Positions 1 to 5,860 of a stretch of DNA of 6,129 bases are shown piece by piece; within the stretch, counting starts at the first letter, position 1; each line of letters opens with the position of its first letter. Where the stretch lies: the NCBI GenBank assembly GCA_036508635.1, contig DATCGY010000328.1:1-6129 (forward strand). Reading direction: 5' to 3'. The stretch comes from FEN-727 sp036508635. GTDB lineage: Bacteria > Actinomycetota > Geothermincolia > Fen-727 > Anoxymicrobiaceae. The translations under genes and the position numbers were made by a program. The notes under the pieces were generated by a model, which did no database searches, had not been told where the DNA came from, and was given only the letters and a program-made list of their open reading frames with translations.

Positions 1-1
1 A

Positions 2-1060
2 TCCGCGAGGTACCTCCACTACGGGATGACATCTTCCGACGTGCTGGACACCGGGCTCGCCCTGCAGATGCGCGACGCCGTCGACATCCTTGTCGTTGAT
101 ACGAGCCACCTGCTCGCGCTGCTCAAGAAACGGGCGCTCGAGTTTCGCGATACCATAATGATCGGGCGCACCCACGGCGTGCACGCCGAGCCGATAACTT
201 TCGGCCACAAGCTTACCGTCTGGGCGTTCGAGACCAGGCGAAACCTGGACAGGCTCCTGAGAGCCCGCGATACCGTCAGCTACGGAAAGATCTCCGGCGC
301 GGTCGGCACCTATGCCAACCTCGACCCGTTCGTTGAGAAGTACGTCTGCGACCACCTCGGCCTTAAGCCCGCCGAAGCGTCCACGCAGATACTTCAGCGG
401 GACCGCCATGCGGAGCTCATGTGTACGATGGCTATCTGCGCCTCGTCATTGGACAAGTTCGCCACCGAGGTGCGCGCATTGCAGAAGACAGAGGTCATGG
501 AGGCAGAGGAACCTTTCCGGGAGGGGCAGACGGGGTCTTCGGCGATGCCTCACAAGAGAAACCCGATAATCTGCGAGCGCGTGTGCGGCCTTGCGCGGGT
601 CATCCGGGGCAACGCGAGCGTGGCGCTCCAGGATCTCGCGCTCTGGCATGAGCGCGATATCAGCCACTCGTCCGCGGAGAGAGTAATCATTCCCGATAGC
701 ACAATACTGCTCGACTACATCACGCATAAATTCATAGAGGTGCTGGAGGGTTTGGTTGTCTACCCGTTGAAGATGGAAGAGGACATGGCTATCACGCAGG
801 GCCTGATCTTCTCGGAGAAACTGCTGCTCGCGCTGGTGAACAAGGGCGTAACGAGGCTCTACGCGTATAAGATGGTCCAGGCGAACGCGATGAGGGCGGT
901 CAAAGAGGACGGGTCCTTCTACGAGAATCTCGTCTCCGACCCCGATGTCACCGACGTCCTGACACCTACTGAAATAGCCGACTGCTTCGACGCGCGAAAA
1001 GCGCTCACCCGGGTGCGCGCGGTATTCGAGCGACTCGAGGAACTGAAGGTAGAGCCCTGA
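2..1060 (+). CDS. purB: Adenylosuccinate lyase, 5'-truncated by the window edge
   Basis: Adenylosuccinate lyase acts twice in purine synthesis: it releases fumarate from SAICAR to give AICAR, and from adenylosuccinate to give AMP. It is a cytoplasmic homotetramer of the fumarase/aspartase superfamily. The frame is open from base 2, reading SARYLHYGMTSSDVLDT, a conserved stretch near residue 85-90 of the roughly 430-residue family, so about 85 N-terminal residues lie outside the window and 352 are visible. Conserved blocks follow in order: GRTHGVHAEP with the catalytic-region His (fragment residue 58), KISGAVGTYANLDP, QRDRHAE, the superfamily signature GSSAMPHKRNP (bases 533-565) whose mobile loop carries the catalytic Ser, and WHERDISHSSAER. 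The C-terminus (IADCFDARKALTRVRAVFERL) is complete. It heads a same-strand run with purS 26 bases downstream. The ATG at base 26 is internal, not the start. Identification is very secure. Confidence 0.97.
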   Translation, partial: SARYLHYGMTSSDVLDTGLALQMRDAVDILVVDTSHLLALLKKRALEFRDTIMIGRTHGVHAEPITFGHKLTVWAFETRRNLDRLLRARDTVSYGKISGAVGTYANLDPFVEKYVCDHLGLKPAEASTQILQRDRHAELMCTMAICASSLDKFATEVRALQKTEVMEAEEPFREGQTGSSAMPHKRNPIICERVCGLARVIRGNASVALQDLALWHERDISHSSAERVIIPDSTILLDYITHKFIEVLEGLVVYPLKMEEDMAITQGLIFSEKLLLALVNKGVTRLYAYKMVQANAMRAVKEDGSFYENLVSDPDVTDVLTPTEIADCFDARKALTRVRAVFERLEELKVEP

Positions 1061-1072
1061 GGACGGCGAGAG

Positions 1073-1080
1073 AAAGGGGA
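1073..1080 (+). promoter_or_regulatory. Ribosome binding site that fixes the TTG start of purS
   Basis: The purine-rich AAAGGGGA lies 6 bases before the TTG at 1087. No ATG or GTG gives a better PurS N-terminus: the conserved RVYITLKEG begins at residue 4 of the TTG-started protein. This supports the unusual start codon. Confidence 0.7.
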
Positions 1081-1086
1081 CTTGCT

Positions 1087-1332
1087 TTGGCAGAAGCCAG
1101 GGTATACATAACGCTTAAGGAAGGCATTCTAGACCCGCAGGGCAAGACCGTGCTGCGGGCTCTGAAATCCCTCGGCTACGATGAGGTCGAGGACCTGAGG
1201 ATAGGCAAGTACATGGAGCTCAAGCTCAAGGGTGATGATAAGGCCGCTCTCGAGTCCAGGCTCGGCGAGATGAGCGAAAAGCTCCTTGCCAACCCGATCA
1301 TCGAGGATTACAGGATGGAGGTCGAGGTCTGA
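1087..1332 (+). CDS. purS: Phosphoribosylformylglycinamidine (FGAM) synthase subunit PurS
   Basis: PurS is the small structural subunit of the three-part FGAM synthase. It bridges the glutaminase PurQ and the ATP-dependent synthetase PurL in the step that turns FGAR into FGAM; it has no catalytic site of its own. The 81-residue product has the normal family length and the characteristic pattern: VYITLKEGILDPQGKTV near the N-terminus, ALKSLGYDEVEDLRIGKYMEL in the middle, and KLLANPIIEDYRMEVEV at the end, matching the alternating strand/helix fold. It starts with TTG after a good ribosome binding site. Its TGA (1330-1332) overlaps the ATG of purQ by one base, so the two are very probably translationally coupled, which suits two subunits of one complex. 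Confidence 0.95.
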   Translation: MAEARVYITLKEGILDPQGKTVLRALKSLGYDEVEDLRIGKYMELKLKGDDKAALESRLGEMSEKLLANPIIEDYRMEVEV

Positions 1333-2030
1333 TGAGGTTCGGCGTCGTGGTGTTCCCGGGGTCGAACTGCGACCACGATTGCCACTACGTGCTGGACACG
1401 GTCCTGGGCCAGGATGTTGGATACGTGTGGCACGGCACCACAAGCATATCCGGATATGACTGCCTCGTTCTCCCAGGGGGTTTCAGTTACGGGGATTACC
1501 TGCGTACCGGCGCGATCGCGCGCTTCTCCCCGGTGATGAAAGCCGTTGAGAAGTTCGCGGACGACGGCGGGTACGTCCTTGGCATATGCAATGGATTCCA
1601 GATTCTCTGCGAGGCCGGGCTGCTGCCCGGCGCCATGATGCGCAACACCGGTTTGAAGTTCATCTGCAAGTTCGTGGACATAAGGGTCGAGACGACCAGC
1701 ACTCCATGGACCTCGACGGCAGCGAGAGGTGAAGTCCTGAGCATACCGATCGCTCACAACGAGGGTAATTACCAGGTCGATATCATGACGCTAGAAGATA
1801 TGAAGCGCCACGGGCAGGTGGTATTCCGTTATTGCTCGCCGGATGGCGCGTTGCGCTCCGAGTCGAACCCCAACGGTGCGACCGAGGCTATTGCCGGCGT
1901 GTGCAATCGCCAGGGTAACGTCCTCGGCATGATGCCGCACCCCGAGCGGGCCTCCGAACTCGAGCTTGGCTCGAGCGACGGTTTGGTGGTATGGAGATCT
2001 CTGCTTGCACACTGCGGCGCAACGGTATGA
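1332..2030 (+). CDS. purQ: FGAM synthase glutaminase subunit PurQ
   Basis: PurQ is the class I glutamine amidotransferase subunit of FGAM synthase; it hydrolyses glutamine and passes ammonia to PurL. The 232-residue length is normal for the stand-alone subunit. Visible motifs are VVFPGSNCDHD at the N-terminus, LPGGFSYGDYLRTGAIA (residues 47-63), the nucleophile elbow GICNGFQ with Cys86, IAHNEGNY, and the catalytic His/Glu in MMPHPER (His203, Glu205), so the Cys-His-Glu triad is complete. A GGAGGT at 1317-1322, inside purS, and a closer GAGG at 1324-1327 can serve as ribosome binding sites. The usual partner gene purL does not follow; it must be elsewhere if the enzyme is functional. Confidence 0.96.
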   Translation: MRFGVVVFPGSNCDHDCHYVLDTVLGQDVGYVWHGTTSISGYDCLVLPGGFSYGDYLRTGAIARFSPVMKAVEKFADDGGYVLGICNGFQILCEAGLLPGAMMRNTGLKFICKFVDIRVETTSTPWTSTAARGEVLSIPIAHNEGNYQVDIMTLEDMKRHGQVVFRYCSPDGALRSESNPNGATEAIAGVCNRQGNVLGMMPHPERASELELGSSDGLVVWRSLLAHCGATV

Positions 2031-2058
2031 ACCCTTGCGGCGGTGGGATGGGAACGCG

Positions 2059-2742
2059 ATGGTAGACAAAGTCAACGTTGATTTCCACGTACACACGGTT
2101 CACTCGCCTGATTCCGTTATCACATATCCACTCCTCGTGGACGCATGCAAGGCCGGGGGGGTCGACGCGGTCGCGATAATGGACCACGATGTTATCGAGG
2201 GGGCTCTCGAGTTCTCGGCACTCTCAGAGCAGGCTCTCCGCCGGGGCGAGTGGGCGCCCCGGATTTTGATCGGTGAAGAGATCAGGACAAGCGGGGGCGA
2301 GATATGCGGGCTGTTCTTGAACGAGCACGTCTCAAAAAGGCTTAGCCCTCTCGAGACAATGCGCAATATCCGTACGCAGGGTGGGCTTGTCTACGTGCCG
2401 CATCCTTTCGATATCCTGAAGCTGAAGCGCCTCAAGACCCACGAGCTCGAGGAGCTGTCCGGAATGATCGATATCATCGAGGTGTTCAACGGAAAGCCTC
2501 GTTTTCCAGGCGCCAACGCGCTGGCGCAGCGCTTCCTCAAGACTCACGATTTTCCCGCCGGCGCCGGCAGCGACTCGCACGAGCCGACCCACCTTGGCGC
2601 GGTCTTCGTTACGATGGACGATTTCAAGGGAAGTGACGACATACTCGAGAAGTTGGTCACCGCGAAGATCACCGGCAAGCTCTACAGCCCACTCTCGTCA
2701 GCGTACACGAGGTTCAAGATGCGCCGCGCTTCCGAAGGCTAG
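2059..2742 (+). CDS. PHP-domain metal-dependent phosphoesterase
   Basis: This is a 227-residue single-domain PHP (polymerase and histidinol phosphatase) protein, a fold that binds two or three metals and hydrolyses phosphoesters. The metal-ligand motifs are present in order: DFHVHT (His10, His12), IMDHD (Asp42, His43), GEEI (Glu73), VPHPFD (His115), IEVFN (Glu141) and GSDSHEPTHLG (Asp172, His174). The open frame runs upstream into purQ, but the first PHP strand begins at residue 5 from the ATG at 2059, so that start is chosen; the ribosome binding site (GGGATGGGA just upstream) is only moderate. The gene lies 28 bases after purQ on the same strand, so co-transcription is likely. Characterised relatives include RNase AM/YciV and a 3',5'-nucleoside bisphosphatase, but the substrate here cannot be assigned. 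The stop overlaps the stop of the convergent neighbour. Confidence 0.9.
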   Translation: MVDKVNVDFHVHTVHSPDSVITYPLLVDACKAGGVDAVAIMDHDVIEGALEFSALSEQALRRGEWAPRILIGEEIRTSGGEICGLFLNEHVSKRLSPLETMRNIRTQGGLVYVPHPFDILKLKRLKTHELEELSGMIDIIEVFNGKPRFPGANALAQRFLKTHDFPAGAGSDSHEPTHLGAVFVTMDDFKGSDDILEKLVTAKITGKLYSPLSSAYTRFKMRRASEG

Positions 2743-3899
2743 TCGTCCCCGTCCTCGTTCGTCGCCGGGCCTGGTTCCCAATCGTCGTCATCGTCATCGG
2801 CATAGGCATCCGCGTCAACTTCAGCGACAGCCAGTGGAACACTCCATGCGGTAGCGGCCGCCTGCGCCTGCCCGTCCTCCAATGTCGGAGGGGTAAGGGC
2901 CGGGGTGGCGGTCGCCGGCTTCTTTGACCTGCGGGCGAAAGACCGCATCTTGCCGGACGCGCCGACTTTCATCAGGAACGGTATGCCCGCCGCCAATGGT
3001 AGTGCCAGGATGAGCATTATAAGGTCGAGCGGCTTCCAGAAATATGCACGCGCGAAAGCCGAGAACGAGACCGTGCCCTCGGACGCGATCAGGAAAGCGC
3101 CCATCTCGAGGATCACTCCGAACAGTATCACCACAGCCAGAGATGTGAGAGAGATGACATACATCGGAGGAGGTTCGAGCCAGGTAACGCGCTTCCATCG
3201 TTTCTTCCGGGTCAATGCGTTATAGAGAACCCACGGAACGACTATCCCAAGGGTAAGAATGGACACCTGGGACCAATGTCCTCTGAACCAGAAGGCCAGC
3301 AACAGCCATATGCCGGTTACGATTACGGCGGCGATGATCGTACGTGGCAGAGCGCGGCCGATCTTGAGCACCGTCTCGATACGCGGGCTCCAGTCCACGC
3401 TCAGCTTGTCTGTGATCTTGCCGCCAAGGCTTCGCAGGCGCGATGACTTCGCCGGGCCGGGCTTATCCGTTGCCTGCGCTACCGCGATCGAAACAGGAGG
3501 GGCAGCGTTCGTGGCGACGGTGGTTTCGGGCTGAGGAAGCGGCTGACCATCCGCATAGGCAGAGCCCGGCGCCTGCGAAGCCGAGCGGTTTGTGGGCTCC
3601 GGCTCATCAGCAGTCTCGGGCGCGGTGACCGTGCCGTCCTCAAAGACGGTGACCTCGCCCACGGCCGTAGGAGTCTCGCGGTCTGGGGGTGTAGGTGTTT
3701 CGATTGGCTTTTCTTCCGGCATGGACTCCGCTGGCTGCCTTGTCGAAGTCGCGCAACTCGGGCAAAGTTGAACGTTGCCGCTCTCTTTGCCGCACTCCAT
3801 GCAGATCGGTCGCTTGCACGACGTACAACTCCTGATGGCGGGCCTCCTCGGGTGTCTGTAACACGGTTTGAACCCGTAAGAAACCTCAGGGTCGGCCAA
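2739..3899 (-). CDS. Zinc-finger, four-helix membrane protein with acidic tail, function unknown
   Basis: This 386-residue protein has four visible parts. Residues 13-49 form a B-box-like zinc finger with eight ligands: Cys13, His16, Cys25, Cys28, Cys33, Cys36, Cys46, Cys49 (CxxH-x8-CxxC-x4-CxxC-x9-CxxC). Residues 51 to about 180 are a Pro/Thr/Glu/Ala-rich, probably disordered linker. Four hydrophobic segments follow at about 187-205, 212-229, 246-270 and 288-310. The Arg/Lys clusters before helix 1, between helices 2 and 3 (TRKKRWKR) and after helix 4 put both ends in the cytoplasm. The C-terminus (about 362-386) is strongly acidic. Similar N-terminal fingers precede membrane domains in some bacterial rhomboid proteases, but no rhomboid GxSG serine motif is visible here. 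The start is TTG with an excellent ribosome binding site. The function is unknown; a membrane scaffold or sensor is only a guess. Confidence 0.85.
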   Translation of the reverse strand: MADPEVSYGFKPCYRHPRRPAIRSCTSCKRPICMECGKESGNVQLCPSCATSTRQPAESMPEEKPIETPTPPDRETPTAVGEVTVFEDGTVTAPETADEPEPTNRSASQAPGSAYADGQPLPQPETTVATNAAPPVSIAVAQATDKPGPAKSSRLRSLGGKITDKLSVDWSPRIETVLKIGRALPRTIIAAVIVTGIWLLLAFWFRGHWSQVSILTLGIVVPWVLYNALTRKKRWKRVTWLEPPPMYVISLTSLAVVILFGVILEMGAFLIASEGTVSFSAFARAYFWKPLDLIMLILALPLAAGIPFLMKVGASGKMRSFARRSKKPATATPALTPPTLEDGQAQAAATAWSVPLAVAEVDADAYADDDDDDWEPGPATNEDGDD

Positions 3900-3906
3900 C
3901 CTTCTT

Positions 3907-3913
3907 CACCTCC
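3907..3913 (-). promoter_or_regulatory. Strong ribosome binding site supporting a TTG start
   Basis: On the - strand GGAGGTG lies 7 bases before the TTG at 3899-3897. It is the best Shine-Dalgarno sequence near this gene and fixes the TTG as start, which keeps the complete zinc finger in the protein. Confidence 0.8.
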
Positions 3914-3936
3914 GTGGACGTTCGGTGTGTTTCACT

Positions 3937-3958
3937 CGCCGGTTTCTCTGTGCCGGCG
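3937..3958 (-). repeat. Short inverted repeat in the 5' leader of the membrane-protein gene
   Basis: The arms CGCCGG (3937-3942) and CCGGCG (3953-3958) could pair over a 10-base loop, about 38 bases before the start codon of the membrane-protein gene. No T-run follows on either strand, so it is not a classical terminator. In GC-rich DNA a 6-base inverted repeat may be chance. The rest of the 3900-4088 gap holds no convincing gene. Confidence 0.3.
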
Positions 3959-4057
3959 CTATGGGCAGCGCGCGCTCGCCGGGTCGACAAACATCATCCC
4001 TGTCGTGCCGCGCCTGATTTGCGTACCATCAAATACTTCAACGATTGTAGCGGATTT

Positions 4058-4088
4058 CCGTTGACCTATTATGGATATCGGTCAATGG
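4058..4088. repeat. Inverted repeat directly after the radical SAM stop codon
   Basis: TTGACC (4061-4066) and GGTCAA (4080-4085) are perfect inverted repeats with a 13-base AT-rich spacer. On + strand RNA the stem extends to 9 pairs with one G-U pair; on - strand RNA the extension meets an A-C mismatch. It begins one base past the stop codon of the - strand radical SAM gene. There is no T-run, so it could be an operator or mRNA 3'-end hairpin rather than an intrinsic terminator. The role is unproven. Confidence 0.35.
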
Positions 4089-5564
4089 TCAGGAGCCCGC
4101 AATACGCCCCTTGTAGAAGGCGGTGTTCACCGCCTGCGTGAATCCGGTCAGCTCTTCCGCGGTCGGGAACTCATCGCTGGCGAAGAGGAACTCCTCGCTA
4201 GAGGGATTGAGCCTCAGCGGCTCTCTCTCCTCCGGGGAGCACCTTTGGGCGAACTGCTCGAACAATGCGGTTCCCTTGAAGACGACAAGGGGGAAGAAAG
4301 TTGCTGTCTCGATTCCGTTCTTTTTCAGCATATCCACGGTGCGCCAGACGCTGTCGCGGGTCTCTCCCGGAAGGCCGACTATGAAGGTGAGCATCGGGAA
4401 CATCCCGGCCTCGCGTACGCCGCGGGCCGCATCGAGCAACGATGCCACGCTCAGACGCTTCCCTGCCACTTTCTGGAGGATCTCTTCATTGAAGCTCTCT
4501 GCCCCTATCGCCACAGTTGTGAAGTCGGCGTCCGCCAGAGCCTTGATGATGCCGGGGTTCAGGTAGTCGGCGCGCGTCTGTATCTGGTACGAGAACGGCA
4601 GGCCATCGAGAAGCGCGAGCAGTTTGCCCAGCCTCTTGCTGTTAATCGTGAACGTCGCGTCGCCGAAAAAGAACGACCCCGCTTCGCTCCTGAAGTGTTC
4701 CGCGCAGTAATCGAGGACGTTGCGAACGTAAGCGGGTGTATGGAATCGCGTCCGCCTGTTGTTGAGCGCGGGGTCGAGGCAGAAAGTGCAGCCCTCGGGG
4801 CAGCCACGCGAGGTCAGAAAGCCGGCGCCGGGAATCCAGTCACCGTGCGGTAGCAGCTCAGAGAGGAGCTCAAACCTCCGGCCTATCCTGAACTCGTCGG
4901 CGACGGTGTACGGATGTGGAAGGGAGTCGAGCTCGGCGACCAGTTCGCGCGGACGGTTGTGCACTACGACTCCGTTGTCGCGAAAGCTGATTCCGGCCAC
5001 GTCCCGCAGGCTCTTACCGGCGGCGATGCTGGCGAACATCTCGACGCAAGTGACTTCGCCCTCTCCGCGGACCACAACGTCGGCATGGCCGTCGGCGAAT
5101 ATCTCATCCGCGTTCATCGTCGAGTAGATACCGCCGGTGACCAGCAGGGCTTCAGGGCACGACTGCTTGATCTCTCCGAGAAGCCGCCTGATGAAAAGCG
5201 CGAGGTTGTAAACCGACAGGGAGACCATGATTATGTCCGGGTCGACATTGCGCAGCGTGTCGAACAGGTGCTTTCTGGACGCGTCCGCTACCCACGTTCC
5301 CGCGATCTCGGAGCCCGAGTATTCGTCAGGTTCCGTGTTCGGCTCTCGGAACAGCTCAACGCGGTCATGGATATCGGCGACCAGGTTGACCACTTGCACA
5401 TCGAATCCCGCTGCTTTGAGCGACGCCGCGACGTGCATTGCGCCGTAGTCGGGTGCGAGCAGGTCCTTGTTCCTCAGCCCGGTGAGCCTCACGCGCCAGG
5501 CGGGTTCGGGCCTGGCAACGAGGATGCCGAGAGCAGTAGTATCAGATATCAGGACGGCTTTCAC
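4089..5564 (-). CDS. B12-binding-domain radical SAM protein, substrate unknown
   Basis: This 491-residue protein has a full two-domain layout. Residues 1 to about 210 resemble the N-terminal cobalamin-binding (Rossmann-like) domain: LAPDYGAMHVAASLKAAGFDVQVVNL, then DPDIIMVSLSVYN, LLVTGGIYSTMNADEI and ADVVVRGEGE. Residues of about 245-450 are the radical SAM barrel, with the [4Fe-4S] motif SRGCPEGCTFC (Cys255, Cys259, Cys262), followed by FFFGDATFTIN, QIQTRADYLNP, VAIGAESFNEEIL and MLTFIVGLPGET. Such proteins cleave S-adenosylmethionine reductively; relatives methylate unactivated carbons or phosphorus, or rearrange cofactors and lipids. The neighbours give no substrate clue. The start is GTG with GGAG five bases upstream; no alternative in-frame start lies close upstream. 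It probably has its own promoter at 5724-5752. Family assignment is firm; actual cobalamin binding is inferred, since no DxHxxG motif lies after the first strand. Confidence 0.92.
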   Translation of the reverse strand: MKAVLISDTTALGILVARPEPAWRVRLTGLRNKDLLAPDYGAMHVAASLKAAGFDVQVVNLVADIHDRVELFREPNTEPDEYSGSEIAGTWVADASRKHLFDTLRNVDPDIIMVSLSVYNLALFIRRLLGEIKQSCPEALLVTGGIYSTMNADEIFADGHADVVVRGEGEVTCVEMFASIAAGKSLRDVAGISFRDNGVVVHNRPRELVAELDSLPHPYTVADEFRIGRRFELLSELLPHGDWIPGAGFLTSRGCPEGCTFCLDPALNNRRTRFHTPAYVRNVLDYCAEHFRSEAGSFFFGDATFTINSKRLGKLLALLDGLPFSYQIQTRADYLNPGIIKALADADFTTVAIGAESFNEEILQKVAGKRLSVASLLDAARGVREAGMFPMLTFIVGLPGETRDSVWRTVDMLKKNGIETATFFPLVVFKGTALFEQFAQRCSPEEREPLRLNPSSEEFLFASDEFPTAEELTGFTQAVNTAFYKGRIAGS

Positions 5565-5640
5565 ATATACTCCATCAGGCCACTTGGATAGATGGATATT
5601 AACCTTCAGACGGAAAAGAATCCAGCGTGGTCGGCCAAGG

Positions 5641-5670
5641 AAAAAAGCCCTCGTTCAGGAGGGCTTTTCC
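5641..5670 (-). terminator. Intrinsic (possibly bidirectional) terminator
   Basis: AAAAGCCCTC (5643-5652) and GAGGGCTTTT (5659-5668) form a perfect 10-base-pair stem with a 6-base loop. Read on the - strand the stem ends in six Ts (5646-5641), the textbook arrangement; on the + strand only four Ts follow, so - strand use is favoured. It could end the phosphoglycerate mutase transcript, whose stop is about 190 bases upstream. It also lies between the predicted - strand promoter and the radical SAM start about 76 bases downstream, so it could attenuate that gene. Confidence 0.88.
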
Positions 5671-5713
5671 TGACCATCACAAATATCCACACCCCGAGAG
5701 CCGCCCGTGCCCG

Positions 5714-5743
5714 CTGGATGTCAAATATAGACCCCTGGATGTC
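5714..5743. repeat. 9-base direct repeat spanning the predicted promoter
   Basis: CTGGATGTC occurs at 5714-5722 and 5735-5743, starts 21 bases apart, about two helical turns. Similarity continues past the repeats (AAAT after the first, CAAAT after the second). On the - strand one copy lies in the -35/-10 spacer and the other at the expected transcription start, as expected for a pair of operator half-sites, though chance duplication is possible. Confidence 0.45.
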
Positions 5744-5752
5744 CAAATTCAA
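5724..5752 (-). promoter_or_regulatory. Predicted sigma-70-type promoter reading toward the radical SAM gene
   Basis: On the - strand a -35 TTGAAT (5752-5747, four of six consensus bases) and a -10 TATATT (5729-5724, five of six) are separated by exactly 17 bases in an AT-rich stretch. The start of transcription would be near 5717. It is the best promoter I see in the window and would give a roughly 150-base leader before the radical SAM gene, interrupted by the terminator at 5641-5670. Confidence 0.55.
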
Positions 5753-5785
5753 CCATTTGTGGGTAGTTTTTCCACATTTTTTATG

Positions 5786-5818
5786 TATTGATCTGGACCA
5801 GGCGCTCGAGGGTCAATA
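5786..5818. repeat. Weak inverted repeat downstream of the phosphoglycerate mutase
   Basis: TATTGA (5786-5791) and TCAATA (5813-5818) are perfect inverted repeats, extendable to eight pairs on + strand RNA with one G-U pair, around a 17-base loop. No T-run follows. It may be a 3'-end hairpin of the neighbouring transcript or chance. Confidence 0.25.
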
Positions 5819-5860
5819 ATTCATGGAATAACTGATGCCTTTCCGACGTGGTCTGAGCCG

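Larger units (their letters stand above)
5565..5860. other. Intergenic region with promoter and terminator, no convincing gene
   Basis: About 296 bases separate the radical SAM start from the stop codon of the phosphoglycerate mutase. Open frames crossing it show no family resemblance. The stretch 5720-5830 is clearly more AT-rich than its surroundings. From right to left on the - strand it contains a weak inverted repeat, a sigma-70-like promoter, direct repeats and an intrinsic terminator; these are listed separately. No tRNA and no recognisable riboswitch core were seen. Confidence 0.7.

Noticed and set aside
1966..2058. Upstream ATG at 1966 as the start of the PHP protein
   Set aside because: It would overlap purQ by 65 bases and add 31 residues before the first PHP strand with no family resemblance.
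4044..4049. TACAAT on the - strand as a -10 box for the membrane-protein gene
   Set aside because: No acceptable -35 hexamer lies 16-18 bases upstream, so a promoter cannot be supported.
4071..4853. Long + strand open frame opposite the radical SAM gene
   Set aside because: It is antisense to a gene with clear family motifs throughout and shows no recognisable protein features, so it is a shadow frame.
5366..5383. A DxH sequence (residues 64-66, in DIHDRV) of the radical SAM protein as the cobalamin DxHxxG motif
   Set aside because: The Gly is missing and the position follows the second strand rather than the first, so it does not match the canonical B12-ligand loop.
5606..5692. A 28-codon - strand open frame (GTG start) through the leader and terminator, as a possible attenuation peptide
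   Set aside because: It has no convincing ribosome binding site and no run of regulatory codons, and the terminator stem itself explains much of its sequence.
5565..5717. Cobalamin or S-adenosylmethionine riboswitch ahead of the radical SAM gene
   Set aside because: The leader before the terminator is only about 50 bases, too short for either aptamer, and no B12-box-like or SAM-riboswitch core was found.
5758..5782. TGTGG/CCACA hairpin followed by six Ts as a + strand terminator
   Set aside because: The stem has only five pairs, and no + strand gene lies upstream that would need it.
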